Origin: an uncultured Bacteroides sp.
Lineage (GTDB): Bacteria > Bacteroidota > Bacteroidia > Bacteroidales > Bacteroidaceae
Reading direction: 5' to 3'
NCBI GenBank assembly: GCA_949292025.1
Contig: CASEYC010000056.1
Coordinates: 78,705-142,704, forward strand
Length of the DNA stretch: 64,000 nucleotides
In this document: piece after piece, positions 43,452-53,798 of the stretch
Layout: each line of letters begins with the position of its first letter
Numbering within the stretch: position 1 is the first letter of the stretch
The notes under the pieces: generated by a model
Told to the model about the DNA's origin: nothing
The model's database searches: none
Seen by the model: the letters and a program-made list of their open reading frames with translations, nothing else
Program-made: the position numbers and the translations under genes

Positions 43452-43459
43452 TATTTTTG
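43452..43459 (+). promoter_or_regulatory. -7 box of gapA
   Basis: TATTTTTG about 80 bp before the gapA start. No clear -33 box is visible. Confidence 0.45.
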
Positions 43460-43520
43460 CAGCGCAAACGGAGAAGAAAAGCTTCTCCCGCTGAAAATGA
43501 CTGAATTTCAAACATTATAA

Positions 43521-44552
<1,032 letters not shown>

Positions 44553-44570
44553 TTGATTGTTAGGAAATAA

Positions 44571-44608
44571 TAAAAAAGGGCGGCTTCTGTTGAAGTCGTC
44601 CTTTTTTT
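44571..44608 (+). terminator. intrinsic terminator of gapA
   Basis: The stem GGGCGGCTTC with GAAGTCGTCC (one wobble) around TGTT is preceded by an A-run and followed by T7. Confidence 0.85.
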
Positions 44609-44655
44609 GTATCTTTGCAACGTGCAACCAACAAAACAGAAAGGAGGAACCGATT

Positions 44656-44838
44656 ATGGCAAGACCCATTAAAGAAACCCCGATACTCTTCGGAGAAGAT
44701 GCACGGCGACTGGAACGGACGATGAAACACGTCATTGCCGAAACTCCGGAGAAAAAAGCAGAAATGAGAGCGAATTATGAGTTCTTTATGAGTATGTTCA
44801 ACCGCAGAAAAAAAAGAATGGATGGAATCAAGTCTTGA
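44656..44838 (+). CDS. antitoxin-like small protein of GNAT pair
   Basis: A 60-residue basic, helical protein beginning MARPIKETPILFGEDARRLE and ending KKRMDGIKS. A GGAGG ribosome site and a TATCTTTG -7 box (44610-44617) precede it. Its 3' end overlaps the start of a GNAT-domain gene by 17 bp, the arrangement of acetyltransferase toxin-antitoxin pairs. It lacks an obvious ribbon-helix-helix motif. Confidence 0.7.
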   Translation: MARPIKETPILFGEDARRLERTMKHVIAETPEKKAEMRANYEFFMSMFNRRKKRMDGIKS

Positions 44839-45373
44839 ATCGTATGACATACACATATTGGAACCGGAAGAAAAGATAGAATCGTTCGACTGCGGTGATG
44901 CCGACTTGAACGATTTTATTTTGAACAATGCGCAGTTGTACCAAAAAGAATTATTGGCAACCACTTACGTCGTCCAAGACTATGACACCTGCCGCACCTT
45001 GGCTTTCTTCAGTTTAGCAACGGACAAAGTTTCCATGAGCGAGTTTGAAAGCAAAACAGAGTTCAACCGCTTCCGGAAACAAAAATTCTCAAATGAGAAA
45101 CGCCTGAAGAGCTATCCTGCAGTCAAACTCTGCCGCATCGGAGTGGATATTTCCGCCAGAGGCCTGCATTTAGGCTCACGTCTGATTGACCTCATAAAAA
45201 TGATGTGCATAGAAGATATCAAATTCGGTTGCCGGTTTCTTACTGTAGACGCATACGTGAACAGAATATCATTCTATAAAAACAATGGCTTCAACGAGAT
45301 GACCGAAGCAGACAAGAACGACGAACATACCCGGGTCCTCATTTACGACCTGAAAAAAGTTATTGATATATGA
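44822..45373 (+). CDS. GNAT family N-acetyltransferase, possible toxin
   Basis: A 183-residue acetyltransferase with the early ESFDCGDADLNDFILNNA motif seen in TacT-like GNAT toxins that acetylate aminoacyl-tRNA. The acetyl-CoA loop is in CRIGVDISARGLHLGSRLID, followed by FLTVDAYVNRISFYKNNGF. The start ATG 44822 lies within the small upstream gene. Its TGA overlaps the M3 peptidase ATG (ATGA), so all three are coupled. A non-toxin role cannot be excluded. Confidence 0.82.
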   Translation: MESSLESYDIHILEPEEKIESFDCGDADLNDFILNNAQLYQKELLATTYVVQDYDTCRTLAFFSLATDKVSMSEFESKTEFNRFRKQKFSNEKRLKSYPAVKLCRIGVDISARGLHLGSRLIDLIKMMCIEDIKFGCRFLTVDAYVNRISFYKNNGFNEMTEADKNDEHTRVLIYDLKKVIDI

Positions 45374-47436
45374 CGGATACATTGGCACAGAACCCTTTCC
45401 TGCAACCTTTCGGCACGCCGCACGACACCGTGCCCTTCGACCGCATCCGCACGGAGCACTTCGAGCCTGCCGTGCGCGAAGGCATACGCCGCCAGCTGGC
45501 CGAGATTGACGCCATCACCTCCAATCCGGACGAGCCGACTTTTGCCAACACCATCGAGGCATACGAACGTTCGGGACGGATGCTCTCCATCGTCAGCAAC
45601 GTCTTCGGCAACCTGCACAGCGCCGAGACCAACGACGAACTGGACCGCCTGGCCGAAGTATTGATGCCCCTGCTGAGCGAGCACAGCAACAACATCAGCC
45701 TGAACCCGCAACTGTTCGAGCGCGTGAAATACGTCCACGAACATACAGACCGCGCGAGCCTCACCCCCGAACAGCAGACGCTGCTGGAGGAGACCTACCG
45801 CGGCTTCGTGCGCAACGGCGCCGACTTGCAAGGCGAAGCCCGCGACCGCTACCGCGCCCTCTGCCAGGAACTGAGCCTGCTGACCCTGAAGTTCAGCGAG
45901 AACAACCTGAAAGAGACCAACGACTACCAACTGGTGCTGACCGACCCGGCGCAACTGGCCGGACTGCCCGACAGTGCCGTGGAAGCCGCCGCCGAAACCG
46001 CCCGCGAGAAAGGCGTCGAGGGCTGGGTCTTCACCCTCCAGGCGCCCAGCTACGTGCCTTTCCTGAGGTATGCCGACAGCCGAGACCTGCGCCGCGAACT
46101 TTACCTGGCCTACAACACCAAATGTACGCACCAGGATGAGCGCAACAACCTGGAGATTGTCCGCCGGATAGCCAACGCCCACCTGGAGCTGGCCCGCCTG
46201 CTGGGCTACCAATGCTACGCCGACTACAACTTGGAGGTGCACATGGCTCAGGACACTACCCACGTCTACCACCTGCTGGACCAACTGCTGGAAGCCTACA
46301 CACCCACCGCCCGGCAAGAGGTGGCCGAAGTCGAAGCCTTGGCCCGCGAGACCGAGGGCGCGGACTTCCAACTGATGCCTTGGGACTTGAGCTATTACTC
46401 GCAGAAACTGAAAGACAAGAAATACCGCATCGACGACGAACTGCTGCGCCCCTACTTCGAGCTGAACCGCGTGAAAGAAGGCGTCTTCGGCCTGGCCAAC
46501 AAACTGTATGGCCTGACCTTCCGCAAAAACCCCGACATACCCGTCTACCACAAGGACGTGGACGCCTACGAAGTGTTCGACCGCGACGGCTCCTACCTGG
46601 CCGTGCTCTACGCCGACTTCCATCCCCGCGCCGGCAAACGCTCCGGAGCCTGGATGACCTCGTACAAAGGCCAATGGACAGACCCGCAGACGGGCGAGGA
46701 CAGCCGTCCGCACGTATCCATCGTGATGAATTTCACCAAACCCACGCAGGACAAACCCGCCCTGCTGACTTTTGGCGAAGTGGAGACCTTCCTGCACGAG
46801 TTCGGCCACAGCCTGCACGGCATGTTGGCCCGCGGCACCTACGAGAGCCTGAGCGGCACCAACGTCTATTGGGACTTCGTGGAATTGCCTTCGCAGTTCA
46901 TGGAGAATTTCGCCGTGCAGAAAGACTTCCTGCACACCTTCGCCCGGCATTACCAAACGAATGAGCTGATACCCGACGAGTTGGTGCAGCGCATCGTGGA
47001 TTCGGCCAACTTCAACGCGGCTTACGCCTGCCTGCGCCAGGTCAGCTTTGGATTGCTGGACATGGCATGGTACACCCGCACCGAACCCTTCGAAGGCGAC
47101 GTGGAGCAATACGAACGTCAGGCTTGGGCGCGGGCACAAGTCCTGCCCGAAGTGCCGGGCACGTGCATGAGCGTGCAGTTCAGCCACATCTTCGCAGGCG
47201 GATATTCGGCCGGCTACTACAGCTACAAGTGGGCCGAAGTACTGGACGCCGACGCCTTCGCGCTGTTCAAGGAACGGGGCATCTTCAATCCCGACGTGGC
47301 CGACTCCTTCCGCCGCAACATCCTGGAGAAAGGCGGGACGGAACATCCCATGACGCTCTACAAACGCTTCCGCGGACAAGAACCCACCATAGACGCCCTG
47401 CTCATCCGGAACGGCATCAAGAAAAACCTAAACTAA
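45370..47436 (+). CDS. M3 family metallopeptidase (peptidyl-dipeptidase Dcp-like)
   Basis: A 688-residue zinc peptidase of the oligopeptidase A/Dcp family. The zinc motif is FLHEFGHSLHGML (HEFGH, near residue 478) with the downstream glutamate in YESLSGTNVYWDFVELPSQF. There is no signal peptide, so it is probably cytosolic and degrades short peptides. The start is translationally coupled to the GNAT gene upstream. Confidence 0.93.
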   Translation: MTDTLAQNPFLQPFGTPHDTVPFDRIRTEHFEPAVREGIRRQLAEIDAITSNPDEPTFANTIEAYERSGRMLSIVSNVFGNLHSAETNDELDRLAEVLMPLLSEHSNNISLNPQLFERVKYVHEHTDRASLTPEQQTLLEETYRGFVRNGADLQGEARDRYRALCQELSLLTLKFSENNLKETNDYQLVLTDPAQLAGLPDSAVEAAAETAREKGVEGWVFTLQAPSYVPFLRYADSRDLRRELYLAYNTKCTHQDERNNLEIVRRIANAHLELARLLGYQCYADYNLEVHMAQDTTHVYHLLDQLLEAYTPTARQEVAEVEALARETEGADFQLMPWDLSYYSQKLKDKKYRIDDELLRPYFELNRVKEGVFGLANKLYGLTFRKNPDIPVYHKDVDAYEVFDRDGSYLAVLYADFHPRAGKRSGAWMTSYKGQWTDPQTGEDSRPHVSIVMNFTKPTQDKPALLTFGEVETFLHEFGHSLHGMLARGTYESLSGTNVYWDFVELPSQFMENFAVQKDFLHTFARHYQTNELIPDELVQRIVDSANFNAAYACLRQVSFGLLDMAWYTRTEPFEGDVEQYERQAWARAQVLPEVPGTCMSVQFSHIFAGGYSAGYYSYKWAEVLDADAFALFKERGIFNPDVADSFRRNILEKGGTEHPMTLYKRFRGQEPTIDALLIRNGIKKNLN

Positions 47437-47451
47437 AAAACGAATAACGCA

Positions 47452-47955
47452 ATGAAAATGAAAACGAAACTGGCCTGCCTGCTGACGCTCATCCTGCTCC
47501 CTCTGCTTGGAGGCTGTGATGAGGAAGACGATGTACTGGAAATCTTCACGGGAAAAACGTGGAAACTGACCTACATCGCGTTGGAAGGACAACACAAGAT
47601 GTTCGACTTCTGGAACAACGACAAAATTGCTGAAGAAAACAGCAAGGAACTGTTGATCCAAGATGCCACTTTCACCGTCGAGTTCAACGGCAGCGAACTG
47701 ACCGAATACGTGGGCGGCGACTTCGAGGCGTTGGCCGTCAACCGCTCGCTGAAAGGAAACTGGGCAGCAAACGGCGCCTCACGCGAACTGCGCCTGACCG
47801 ACATCCGCACTTCCGGAAACGACACGGACGTCTTGGCCCGCGCCTTCCGGACAGGATTGACAAACGCCATCCGCTACAGCGGCGACAGCCAAAACCTCTA
47901 CATCTACTACGAAGACGGACAGACCACCAAATACATGGCCTTCCACATCAAATAA
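47452..47955 (+). CDS. putative lipoprotein, DUF4847-like
   Basis: A 167-residue lipoprotein: MKMKTKLACLLTLILLPLLGGC with lipobox Cys22, an acidic linker EEDD, then a small beta-rich domain opening with GKTWKLTYIALEG, as in lipocalin-like Bacteroidota proteins. I associate this position, after an M3 peptidase and before dCMP deaminase, with DUF4847, but that assignment is from memory. The function is unknown. Confidence 0.65.
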   Translation: MKMKTKLACLLTLILLPLLGGCDEEDDVLEIFTGKTWKLTYIALEGQHKMFDFWNNDKIAEENSKELLIQDATFTVEFNGSELTEYVGGDFEALAVNRSLKGNWAANGASRELRLTDIRTSGNDTDVLARAFRTGLTNAIRYSGDSQNLYIYYEDGQTTKYMAFHIK

Positions 47956-47971
47956 TCAAGCAAGTGAGACT

Positions 47972-48412
47972 ATGGACAACGAATCAATAAAAGCCAAACA
48001 AGAAGCCCTGGACAAGCGTTACATACGCATGGCTGGCATCTGGGCCGAAAATTCCTATTGCAAACGCCGCCAGGTGGGCGCCCTCATCGTCAAGGACAAA
48101 ATGATTATCTCTGACGGCTACAACGGCACGCCCTCCGGCTTCGAGAATGTCTGCGAGGACGAGCACAACCTGACCAAACCCTACGTGCTGCACGCCGAGG
48201 CCAACGCCATCACCAAGATAGCCCGCTCCAACAACAGCAGCGACGGCGCCACGATGTACGTCACCGCATCCCCCTGCATTGAGTGCGCCAAGCTCATCAT
48301 CCAGGCGGGCATCAAGCGCGTGGTCTATTCCGAAAAATACCGGCTGGAGGACGGTGTCGAACTGCTGAAACGCGCCGGCATCGAGGTCATCTACCTGCCC
48401 ACGGGCGAATAA
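47972..48412 (+). CDS. dCMP deaminase
   Basis: A 146-residue zinc-dependent deaminase supplying dUMP for dTMP synthesis. The zinc site is HAEANAI (His and catalytic Glu) plus SPCIECAKL (two Cys). It lies 17 bp after the lipoprotein gene and 30 bp before the S41 protease on the same strand, so the three may be co-transcribed. It resembles ComEB-type deaminases. Confidence 0.92.
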   Translation: MDNESIKAKQEALDKRYIRMAGIWAENSYCKRRQVGALIVKDKMIISDGYNGTPSGFENVCEDEHNLTKPYVLHAEANAITKIARSNNSSDGATMYVTASPCIECAKLIIQAGIKRVVYSEKYRLEDGVELLKRAGIEVIYLPTGE

Positions 48413-48442
48413 CCATCAAACCATAAACAACACATTAACTAT

Positions 48443-50176
48443 ATGAGCAACAAGAATACATTCCGCTTTACCCCGTTGGTCATCGCCGTCAGCGTAGTGC
48501 TGGGCATCCTCATCGGGACGTTCTACGCCAAGCACTACGGAGGCAACAAGCTGGGCATCATCAATGCCTCGTCCAACAAGCTGAACGCACTGCTGCACGT
48601 CATCGAGAACCAGTATGTGGACACCGTGGACATGACGGAACTGGTGGAGAACACCATGCCGCAGATATTGGCCGAACTGGACCCCCACTCCACCTATATC
48701 CCCGCCAGGGACCTGCAGGAAGTCAACTCTGAACTGGAGGGCAGTTTCAGCGGCGTGGGCATCCAGTTCACCATCCTGCAAGACACCATCCACGTCAACA
48801 GCATCGTGCCCGGCGGCCCTGCCGAAAAGGTGGGCATGCTGGCCGGCGACCGCATCGTGACGGTGGACGACAGCCTCTTCGTGGGCAAGGACCTGACCAA
48901 CGAACGCGCCCTGCGCACCCTGAAGGGACCCAAGGGCAGCGAAGTCCGCCTGGGCGTGAAGCGCGCCACGGAAAAGGAACTGCTGCACTTCACCATCGTG
49001 CGTGGCGACATCCCGCAGAACACCATCGACGCCGCCTACATGCTGAGCGACGACTACGGCTACATACAGGTCAGCAAGTTCGGCCGCACCACGCACGTGG
49101 AGCTGCTGAGTGCCATCGCCCAGCTGAACCACAAAGGCTGCAAGGGGCTCATCATCGACCTGCGAGACAACACGGGCGGCTACATGGACGCCTCTACCCG
49201 CATGGTGAACGAATTCTTGCCCGCCAACCAGCTGATTGTCTACGCCGAAGGCCGCAAATATCCCCGCTGGGAAGACTATGCCGACGGCACGGGCAGTTGC
49301 CAGCAGACGCCGCTGGTAGTGCTCATCAACGAAGGCTCAGCTTCGGCCAGCGAAATCTTTGCCGGGGCCATCCAAGACAACGATCGGGGCACAATCATTG
49401 GCCGCCGCTCCTTCGGCAAAGGACTGGTGCAGCAACCTATTGACTTCAGCGACGGGTCGGGCATCCGGCTGACCATCGCCCGCTACTACACTCCCTCGGG
49501 ACGCTGCATCCAACGCCCGTATGACAGCGGCGACAACATGGCCTACGAAATGGACTGGATTCACCGCTACGAGCACGGCGAGTTCTTCTCGAAAGACAGC
49601 ATCAAACTGAACAAGGACGAACAGTTCTTCACCAGCCTGGGACGTCCCGTCTACGGCGGCGGAGGCATCATGCCGGACATCTTCGTGCCGCAGGACACCA
49701 CGGGCATATCGTCCTGGCTCATCGAGGTGAACAACAAGGGCATCATCCTGCAATACAGCTTTGAATACACGGACAAGAACCGCGCCAAGCTGGCCGAATA
49801 CACCACGCAGGAAGACCTGCACGCCTACCTGGAGAAGCAGAACCTAGTGCAACAGTTCGTGCGCTATGCCGACAAGAAAGGCGTGAAACGCCGCAACCTG
49901 CTGATACAGAAGTCGCGCAAGCTGCTGCAACGCAACCTCTACGCCTCTATCATCTACAACATGCTGGGCCGCGAGGAATACATCCGCTACATCAACCAGG
50001 ACGATGCCACGGTACAAAAAGCCCTGGAGGTACTGGAGAAGGGTGAAGCCTTCCCCCAAGCGCCCGAATCCCAAACGGAGGAAAACGATGCTGACAAAGA
50101 CCGAATTGCGCAAGGAGATTGCCCGACGGAAGACCCTTCACAAATCTTCCGCCTGGCGCGCGCAGCAAGTTGCTGA
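48443..50176 (+). CDS. S41 family C-terminal processing peptidase
   Basis: A 577-residue periplasmic protease. One N-terminal membrane anchor (about 12-30) is followed by a PDZ domain (GSFSGVGIQF to VKRATEKELLHF) and the S41 core with the catalytic Ser in NEGSASASEIFAGAI and Lys in GRRSFGKGLVQ. A long C-terminal part (about 400-577) ends in the region that overlaps the next gene by 89 bp. It probably trims envelope proteins at their C-termini. Confidence 0.93.
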   Translation: MSNKNTFRFTPLVIAVSVVLGILIGTFYAKHYGGNKLGIINASSNKLNALLHVIENQYVDTVDMTELVENTMPQILAELDPHSTYIPARDLQEVNSELEGSFSGVGIQFTILQDTIHVNSIVPGGPAEKVGMLAGDRIVTVDDSLFVGKDLTNERALRTLKGPKGSEVRLGVKRATEKELLHFTIVRGDIPQNTIDAAYMLSDDYGYIQVSKFGRTTHVELLSAIAQLNHKGCKGLIIDLRDNTGGYMDASTRMVNEFLPANQLIVYAEGRKYPRWEDYADGTGSCQQTPLVVLINEGSASASEIFAGAIQDNDRGTIIGRRSFGKGLVQQPIDFSDGSGIRLTIARYYTPSGRCIQRPYDSGDNMAYEMDWIHRYEHGEFFSKDSIKLNKDEQFFTSLGRPVYGGGGIMPDIFVPQDTTGISSWLIEVNNKGIILQYSFEYTDKNRAKLAEYTTQEDLHAYLEKQNLVQQFVRYADKKGVKRRNLLIQKSRKLLQRNLYASIIYNMLGREEYIRYINQDDATVQKALEVLEKGEAFPQAPESQTEENDADKDRIAQGDCPTEDPSQIFRLARAASC

Positions 50177-50642
50177 CATACTAAGCGCCCTCGAAGCGCA
50201 TCCGCAGTGGCAGGCGGCACACACCGTGCTGCTCTACCACTCGCTGCCGGACGAAGTGGACACGCACGCCTTCATCCGCCGTTGGAGCACGCGGAAGCAC
50301 ATCCTGCTGCCCGTGGTCAAAGGCGATGACCTAGAACTGAGGAGCTACGCGAGCGATGACCGCCTGGCCGAAGGAGCCTTCCACATCAACGAGCCTACAG
50401 GCACCGCCTTCACAGACTATGCCGCGATAGACCTAGCTGTCATCCCCGGCGTGGCCTTCGACCACCGGGGCAACCGCCTGGGACGCGGCAAGGGATACTA
50501 TGACCGCCTGCTGCCCCGCATCCCCACGGCTTACAAACTGGGGCTCTGTTTCCCTTTCCAAATATTGAACCAAATACCTGCGGAGGCACACGACATCCCG
50601 ATGGACGAAGTGCTGACCGCAATTTCAAACAGCAATGAATAA
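50088..50642 (+). CDS. 5-formyltetrahydrofolate cyclo-ligase
   Basis: A 184-residue enzyme returning 5-formyl-THF to the folate pool as 5,10-methenyl-THF at the cost of ATP. The family signature PGVAFDHRGNRLGRGKGYYD is clear. I start at ATG 50088, preceded by GGAGG, because the N-terminus MLTKTELRKEIARR then matches the family. This places 89 bp inside the S41 gene. It overlaps the next open frame by 8 bp at its end. Confidence 0.93.
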   Translation: MLTKTELRKEIARRKTLHKSSAWRAQQVADILSALEAHPQWQAAHTVLLYHSLPDEVDTHAFIRRWSTRKHILLPVVKGDDLELRSYASDDRLAEGAFHINEPTGTAFTDYAAIDLAVIPGVAFDHRGNRLGRGKGYYDRLLPRIPTAYKLGLCFPFQILNQIPAEAHDIPMDEVLTAISNSNE

Positions 50643-50655
50643 AAACCACATGACA

Positions 50656-51441
50656 ATGAAAACCAACTACCACACCCATACTACCCGTTGCCTGCACGCC
50701 GTAGGCACGGACGAGGCCTACGTGAAAAGCGCCCTCAAAGGCGGATACCAAGTGCTGGGATTCGCCGAACATACCCCTTGGAAATACCGCACGGACTACG
50801 TGGCGGACATGCGCATGCTGCCGAACCAACTGCCGGGCTACGTGGAGAGCCTCCGGGCCTTGCGCGAGAAATACCAAGGACAGATAGACATCCGAATCGG
50901 TCTGGAATGTGAATATTTCCCCGAATACATGCACTGGCTGAAGGAACAAATCAAGCAATACAAGCTGGACTACATCATCTTCGGCAACCACTTCTATCAC
51001 ACGGACGAGAAGTTCCCTTACTTTGGCCACCACTGCGACTCGCGCGACATGCTGGACCTGTACGAGGAGAGCGCCATCGAAGGCATGGAAACGGGCCTGT
51101 ACTGCTGCCTGGCCCACCCGGACCTCTTCATGCGCTCCTATCCCCGATGGGACCACCACTGCACGCTCATCAGCCGCCACATCTGCCGCACGGCCGCACG
51201 GCTGAACGTGCCTTTGGAATACAACATCGGCTACCTGGCCTACAACGAGGCACACGGCCTGCAGACCTATCCGCATCCCGACTTCTGGCGCATCGCGGCC
51301 AACGAAGGCTGCACCGCCATCATCGGACTGGATGCCCACAACAATGCCGACCTGGAAACGCCCGTCTACTATGACCGCGCCGTCCAAGCCCTGAAAGAGC
51401 TGAAAATCAAAGTGACGGACACGCTGAAGATGAATCAGTGA
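50656..51441 (+). CDS. PHP-domain histidinol-phosphatase
   Basis: A 261-residue phosphatase of the HisJ/HisK type, with the PHP metal site spread over NYHTHTTRC (start), FAEHTPW, IGLECEYFPEY, FGNHFYH, LAHPD and the final GLDAHN. It probably releases histidinol from its phosphate. I chose ATG 50656 (MKTNYHTHTTRC), which brings the HxH motif close to the N-terminus; ATGs at 50635 and 50650 would add up to seven residues. Confidence 0.85.
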   Translation: MKTNYHTHTTRCLHAVGTDEAYVKSALKGGYQVLGFAEHTPWKYRTDYVADMRMLPNQLPGYVESLRALREKYQGQIDIRIGLECEYFPEYMHWLKEQIKQYKLDYIIFGNHFYHTDEKFPYFGHHCDSRDMLDLYEESAIEGMETGLYCCLAHPDLFMRSYPRWDHHCTLISRHICRTAARLNVPLEYNIGYLAYNEAHGLQTYPHPDFWRIAANEGCTAIIGLDAHNNADLETPVYYDRAVQALKELKIKVTDTLKMNQ

Positions 51442-51478
51442 TAAAACATCAGCATCGCTTCATTTTCTCCGCAAAGGA

Positions 51479-51510
51479 TTTGCAAGTACAGAAAGAAGTA
51501 CTTACCTTTG
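51479..51510 (+). promoter_or_regulatory. promoter of yefM-yoeB
   Basis: TTTG (51479-51482), 20 bases, TACCTTTG (51503-51510), followed by AGGAGG before the start at 51543. Confidence 0.82.
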
Positions 51511-51542
51511 TGCCATAAACCATAAACAAGGAGGAAACAGCT

Positions 51543-51833
51543 ATGAGGACTGCCAACTACACAGAACTGAGAAACAACATGAAGCATTATCTGGACGAAG
51601 TGGTGAACGACTGCGAACCGTTGCTGGTGCACCGCACGGGCAACGAGAGCGTCGTGATCATCTCGCTGGATGAATACAATGCCATGAAAGAGACGGAATA
51701 TATCATGCGTTCGCCGGAGATGATGGAAGCCATACGGAAAGGGGAGGAAGACATCAAGAACGGCAATTTCATTGCACAAGAGGAAGGAGAAAGTCTGAAT
51801 GATTTCTTAAATCGCGTGGCATGTACAGAATAA
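51543..51833 (+). CDS. yefM: YefM/Phd family antitoxin
   Basis: A 96-residue antitoxin. The N-terminal Phd/YefM fold (MRTANYTELRNNMKHYLDEV, then TGNESVVIISLDEYNAMKET) binds DNA, and a disordered acidic C-terminal helix covers the toxin. It has its own consensus promoter and ribosome site. It overlaps the toxin start by 13 bp. Confidence 0.95.
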   Translation: MRTANYTELRNNMKHYLDEVVNDCEPLLVHRTGNESVVIISLDEYNAMKETEYIMRSPEMMEAIRKGEEDIKNGNFIAQEEGESLNDFLNRVACTE

Positions 51834-52096
51834 CCTTTTCCGACCAAGCACGCAAGGATTACGTATATTTCTTGCGAAGTGGCAATAAGAGCCTTCAGAA
51901 TAAAATAGAAGCCTTGCTTCAAGACATAGCCGAGCACCCTTTCACCGGAATAGGCAAACCTGAACCCCTAAGGTTTGACTTGGCAGGCAAATGGTCTCGC
52001 CGAATCAACGCGGAACACCGCGTTATCTATTCAGTGCATGAAGATGAAATACGTGTCTACATCTTCTCCATGCGCTACCACTATAAAAGGAAATAA
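51821..52096 (+). CDS. yoeB: YoeB family toxin
   Basis: A 91-residue ribosome-dependent mRNA interferase, MYRITFSDQARKDYVYFLRS at the start. The conserved end RINAEHRVIYSVHEDEIRVY and SMRYHYKRK carries the catalytic Glu/Arg/His/Tyr set. Its stop lies only four bases from the 3' end of the convergent DUF721 gene, so the pair fits tightly into the gap between the PHP phosphatase and the recF group. Confidence 0.95.
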   Translation: MYRITFSDQARKDYVYFLRSGNKSLQNKIEALLQDIAEHPFTGIGKPEPLRFDLAGKWSRRINAEHRVIYSVHEDEIRVYIFSMRYHYKRK

Positions 52097-52100
52097 TCCC

Positions 52101-52391
52101 TCAGCGGAAGACGATATCCGTAATCACCTGCGCCCCCACGTGCTTGTTCAGGTTGCGCACCAGCAACGTGCGCCCCATCATCAGTTCCTGCCGCAAGACT
52201 GCGGAAGTGAGGTGGACATAGAGCGTCTGGTTGCGGACAAAAAGCCCGTCGGTATAGGCCGCGATGGAAGGCCCCACCACCTCGGGCCAGGCATTGACCA
52301 GACGAAGTTCGTTCAGCGGGGATTCCAGACTCTCCTGGCGCAGGTAGGTGCGGATGAGCTGGCCGATGGTTTGCGCGTCCTTGCGTTTCAT
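52101..52391 (-). CDS. DUF721 (DciA-like) protein
   Basis: A 96-residue protein with the DUF721/DciA fold: AQTIGQLIRTYLRQESLESP, then LVNAWPEVVGPSIAAYT and YVHLTSAVLRQELMMGRTLL. DciA-type proteins load the replicative helicase, and its place directly after recF agrees with a replication or repair role. Its start overlaps the recF end by four bases. Confidence 0.88.
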   Translation of the reverse strand: MKRKDAQTIGQLIRTYLRQESLESPLNELRLVNAWPEVVGPSIAAYTDGLFVRNQTLYVHLTSAVLRQELMMGRTLLVRNLNKHVGAQVITDIVFR

Positions 52392-53506
52392 GCCTCTCCC
52401 CCTTCCCCGGCAAATTCAGCCACTTGCCCGCTGTCCACGCGGAACATCTTGTAGTCGCTGCCCACCTTGTGCAGGATGCGGTCCAGGTGGCTGCGGTTGG
52501 TGTCCGTGATGAATATCTGCCCGAAGCCGTCGCCCGCCACCAGCTTGACAATCTGCTCCACGCGCCGGGCATCCAGCTTGTCGAACAGGTCGTCCAGCAA
52601 CAGGAGGGGCACCGTCCCCGCCGTGCGCTTCAGGAAGTCGAACTGCGCCAGTTTCAACGCCACCAGATACGTCTTGTTCTGTCCCTGCGAGCCCTCCTTC
52701 TTGATGGGGAAATCGCCCAGCATCATGTTCAACTCGTCCTTGTGGATGCCGCGGAGGGAATACCCCATGATTCGGTCACGCTCGCGGCTCTCGCGCAACG
52801 TCTCCAGCAGAGGCCCCCGCGCGGCGTGCGATTCATAGGACAGCCCCACCCGCTCCCGCTCTTGCGAGATGAACGAATAGAAAGACTGGAAAATGGGGAT
52901 GAACTCGCGGATGAACGCCTCGCGCTTGCGGTAGACCACCTCGCCCGACTGCGCCATCATCTCTTCCCAGACCAAAAACAGCTCCTCCTCCACGGATTGC
53001 TCGCTCTTCAGCAGAACATTGCGCTGCGTCAGGGCCTTGTTGTAGCGGATAAGGGCATTCAAGTATTCCTTGTCATACTGCGAAATCACCACGTCCATGA
53101 AGCGACGCCGCCCCTCGCTGCCCCCAGCAATCAGTTCGGAATCGGCGGGCGAAACCATCACCAGCGGCACGAAGCCGATGTGGTCCGACAGGCGGGTATA
53201 TTCCTTCTTGTTGCGCTTGAACTGCTTCTTCTGCCGGCGTTTCATGCCGCAATAGATTTCTTCCGGCGTGCCGTCCGCCGCCTCATAAAAACCCTGGATC
53301 ATGAAAAAGTCCGCCTCGTGCAGGATGTTTTGCGAGTCGATGGGATTGCCCGCACTCTTGCAGAAGGACAGGTAATAGACGGCATCCAGCAGGTTGGTCT
53401 TTCCCATGCCGTTCTGCCCGAAGAAGCAGTTCAGCTTGGGCGAAAACGCCAGCTCCACCTGCTCCAGGTTCTTATAATTAAGGATGGATATTCGTTTCAG
53501 TATCAT
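52388..53506 (-). CDS. recF: DNA replication/repair protein RecF
   Basis: A 372-residue SMC-like ATPase that helps RecA load at gaps. Walker A is GQNGMGKTN near residue 32, the signature segment is near SQGQNKTYLVALKL and Walker B is PLLLLDDLFDKLD. The start is ATG 53506 (MILKRISILNY); the frame extends upstream through the 22-nt repeat array, which is not coding. A minus-strand TACTTTTG box at 53665-53658 is a likely -7 element. Confidence 0.95.
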   Translation of the reverse strand: MILKRISILNYKNLEQVELAFSPKLNCFFGQNGMGKTNLLDAVYYLSFCKSAGNPIDSQNILHEADFFMIQGFYEAADGTPEEIYCGMKRRQKKQFKRNKKEYTRLSDHIGFVPLVMVSPADSELIAGGSEGRRRFMDVVISQYDKEYLNALIRYNKALTQRNVLLKSEQSVEEELFLVWEEMMAQSGEVVYRKREAFIREFIPIFQSFYSFISQERERVGLSYESHAARGPLLETLRESRERDRIMGYSLRGIHKDELNMMLGDFPIKKEGSQGQNKTYLVALKLAQFDFLKRTAGTVPLLLLDDLFDKLDARRVEQIVKLVAGDGFGQIFITDTNRSHLDRILHKVGSDYKMFRVDSGQVAEFAGEGGEA

Positions 53507-53542
53507 AACATAAGCACAAGTTAGCAACGGACGGGCCAGCGG

Positions 53543-53629
53543 GCACGGGCGGAGGTACCTGCGAGCGCGGGCGGGATACCTGCGAGCACGGGCGGAGATA
53601 CCTGTAAGCACGGGCGGGGATACCCCCGG
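53543..53629 (+). repeat. 22-nt repeat array, four units
   Basis: Units at 53543 (22), 53565 (21), 53586 (22) and 53608 (22) share GCRCGGGCGG followed by a GATACC or GGTACC block. They lie in the divergent gap between recF and the TPR protein gene. Confidence 0.9.
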
Positions 53630-53716
53630 GCAAACCGTCCGAATAGCATCTGCCGTGCAAAAGTAGGAAGAATTTCGCTGTTTTCAGACCCTAAAACGAA
53701 AAAAGATGCCGCCAAA

Positions 53717-53748
53717 TTTCGCTGATAGTGATAAAACAACTAATTTTG
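53717..53748 (+). promoter_or_regulatory. promoter of the TPR membrane protein gene
   Basis: TTTC (53717-53720), 20 bases, TAATTTTG (53741-53748), about 50 bp before the start at 53799. Confidence 0.6.
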
Positions 53749-53798
53749 CGGGTCGAAATCAAAAACATAGAATAATAACAAAAAGATTCCTAATAACA

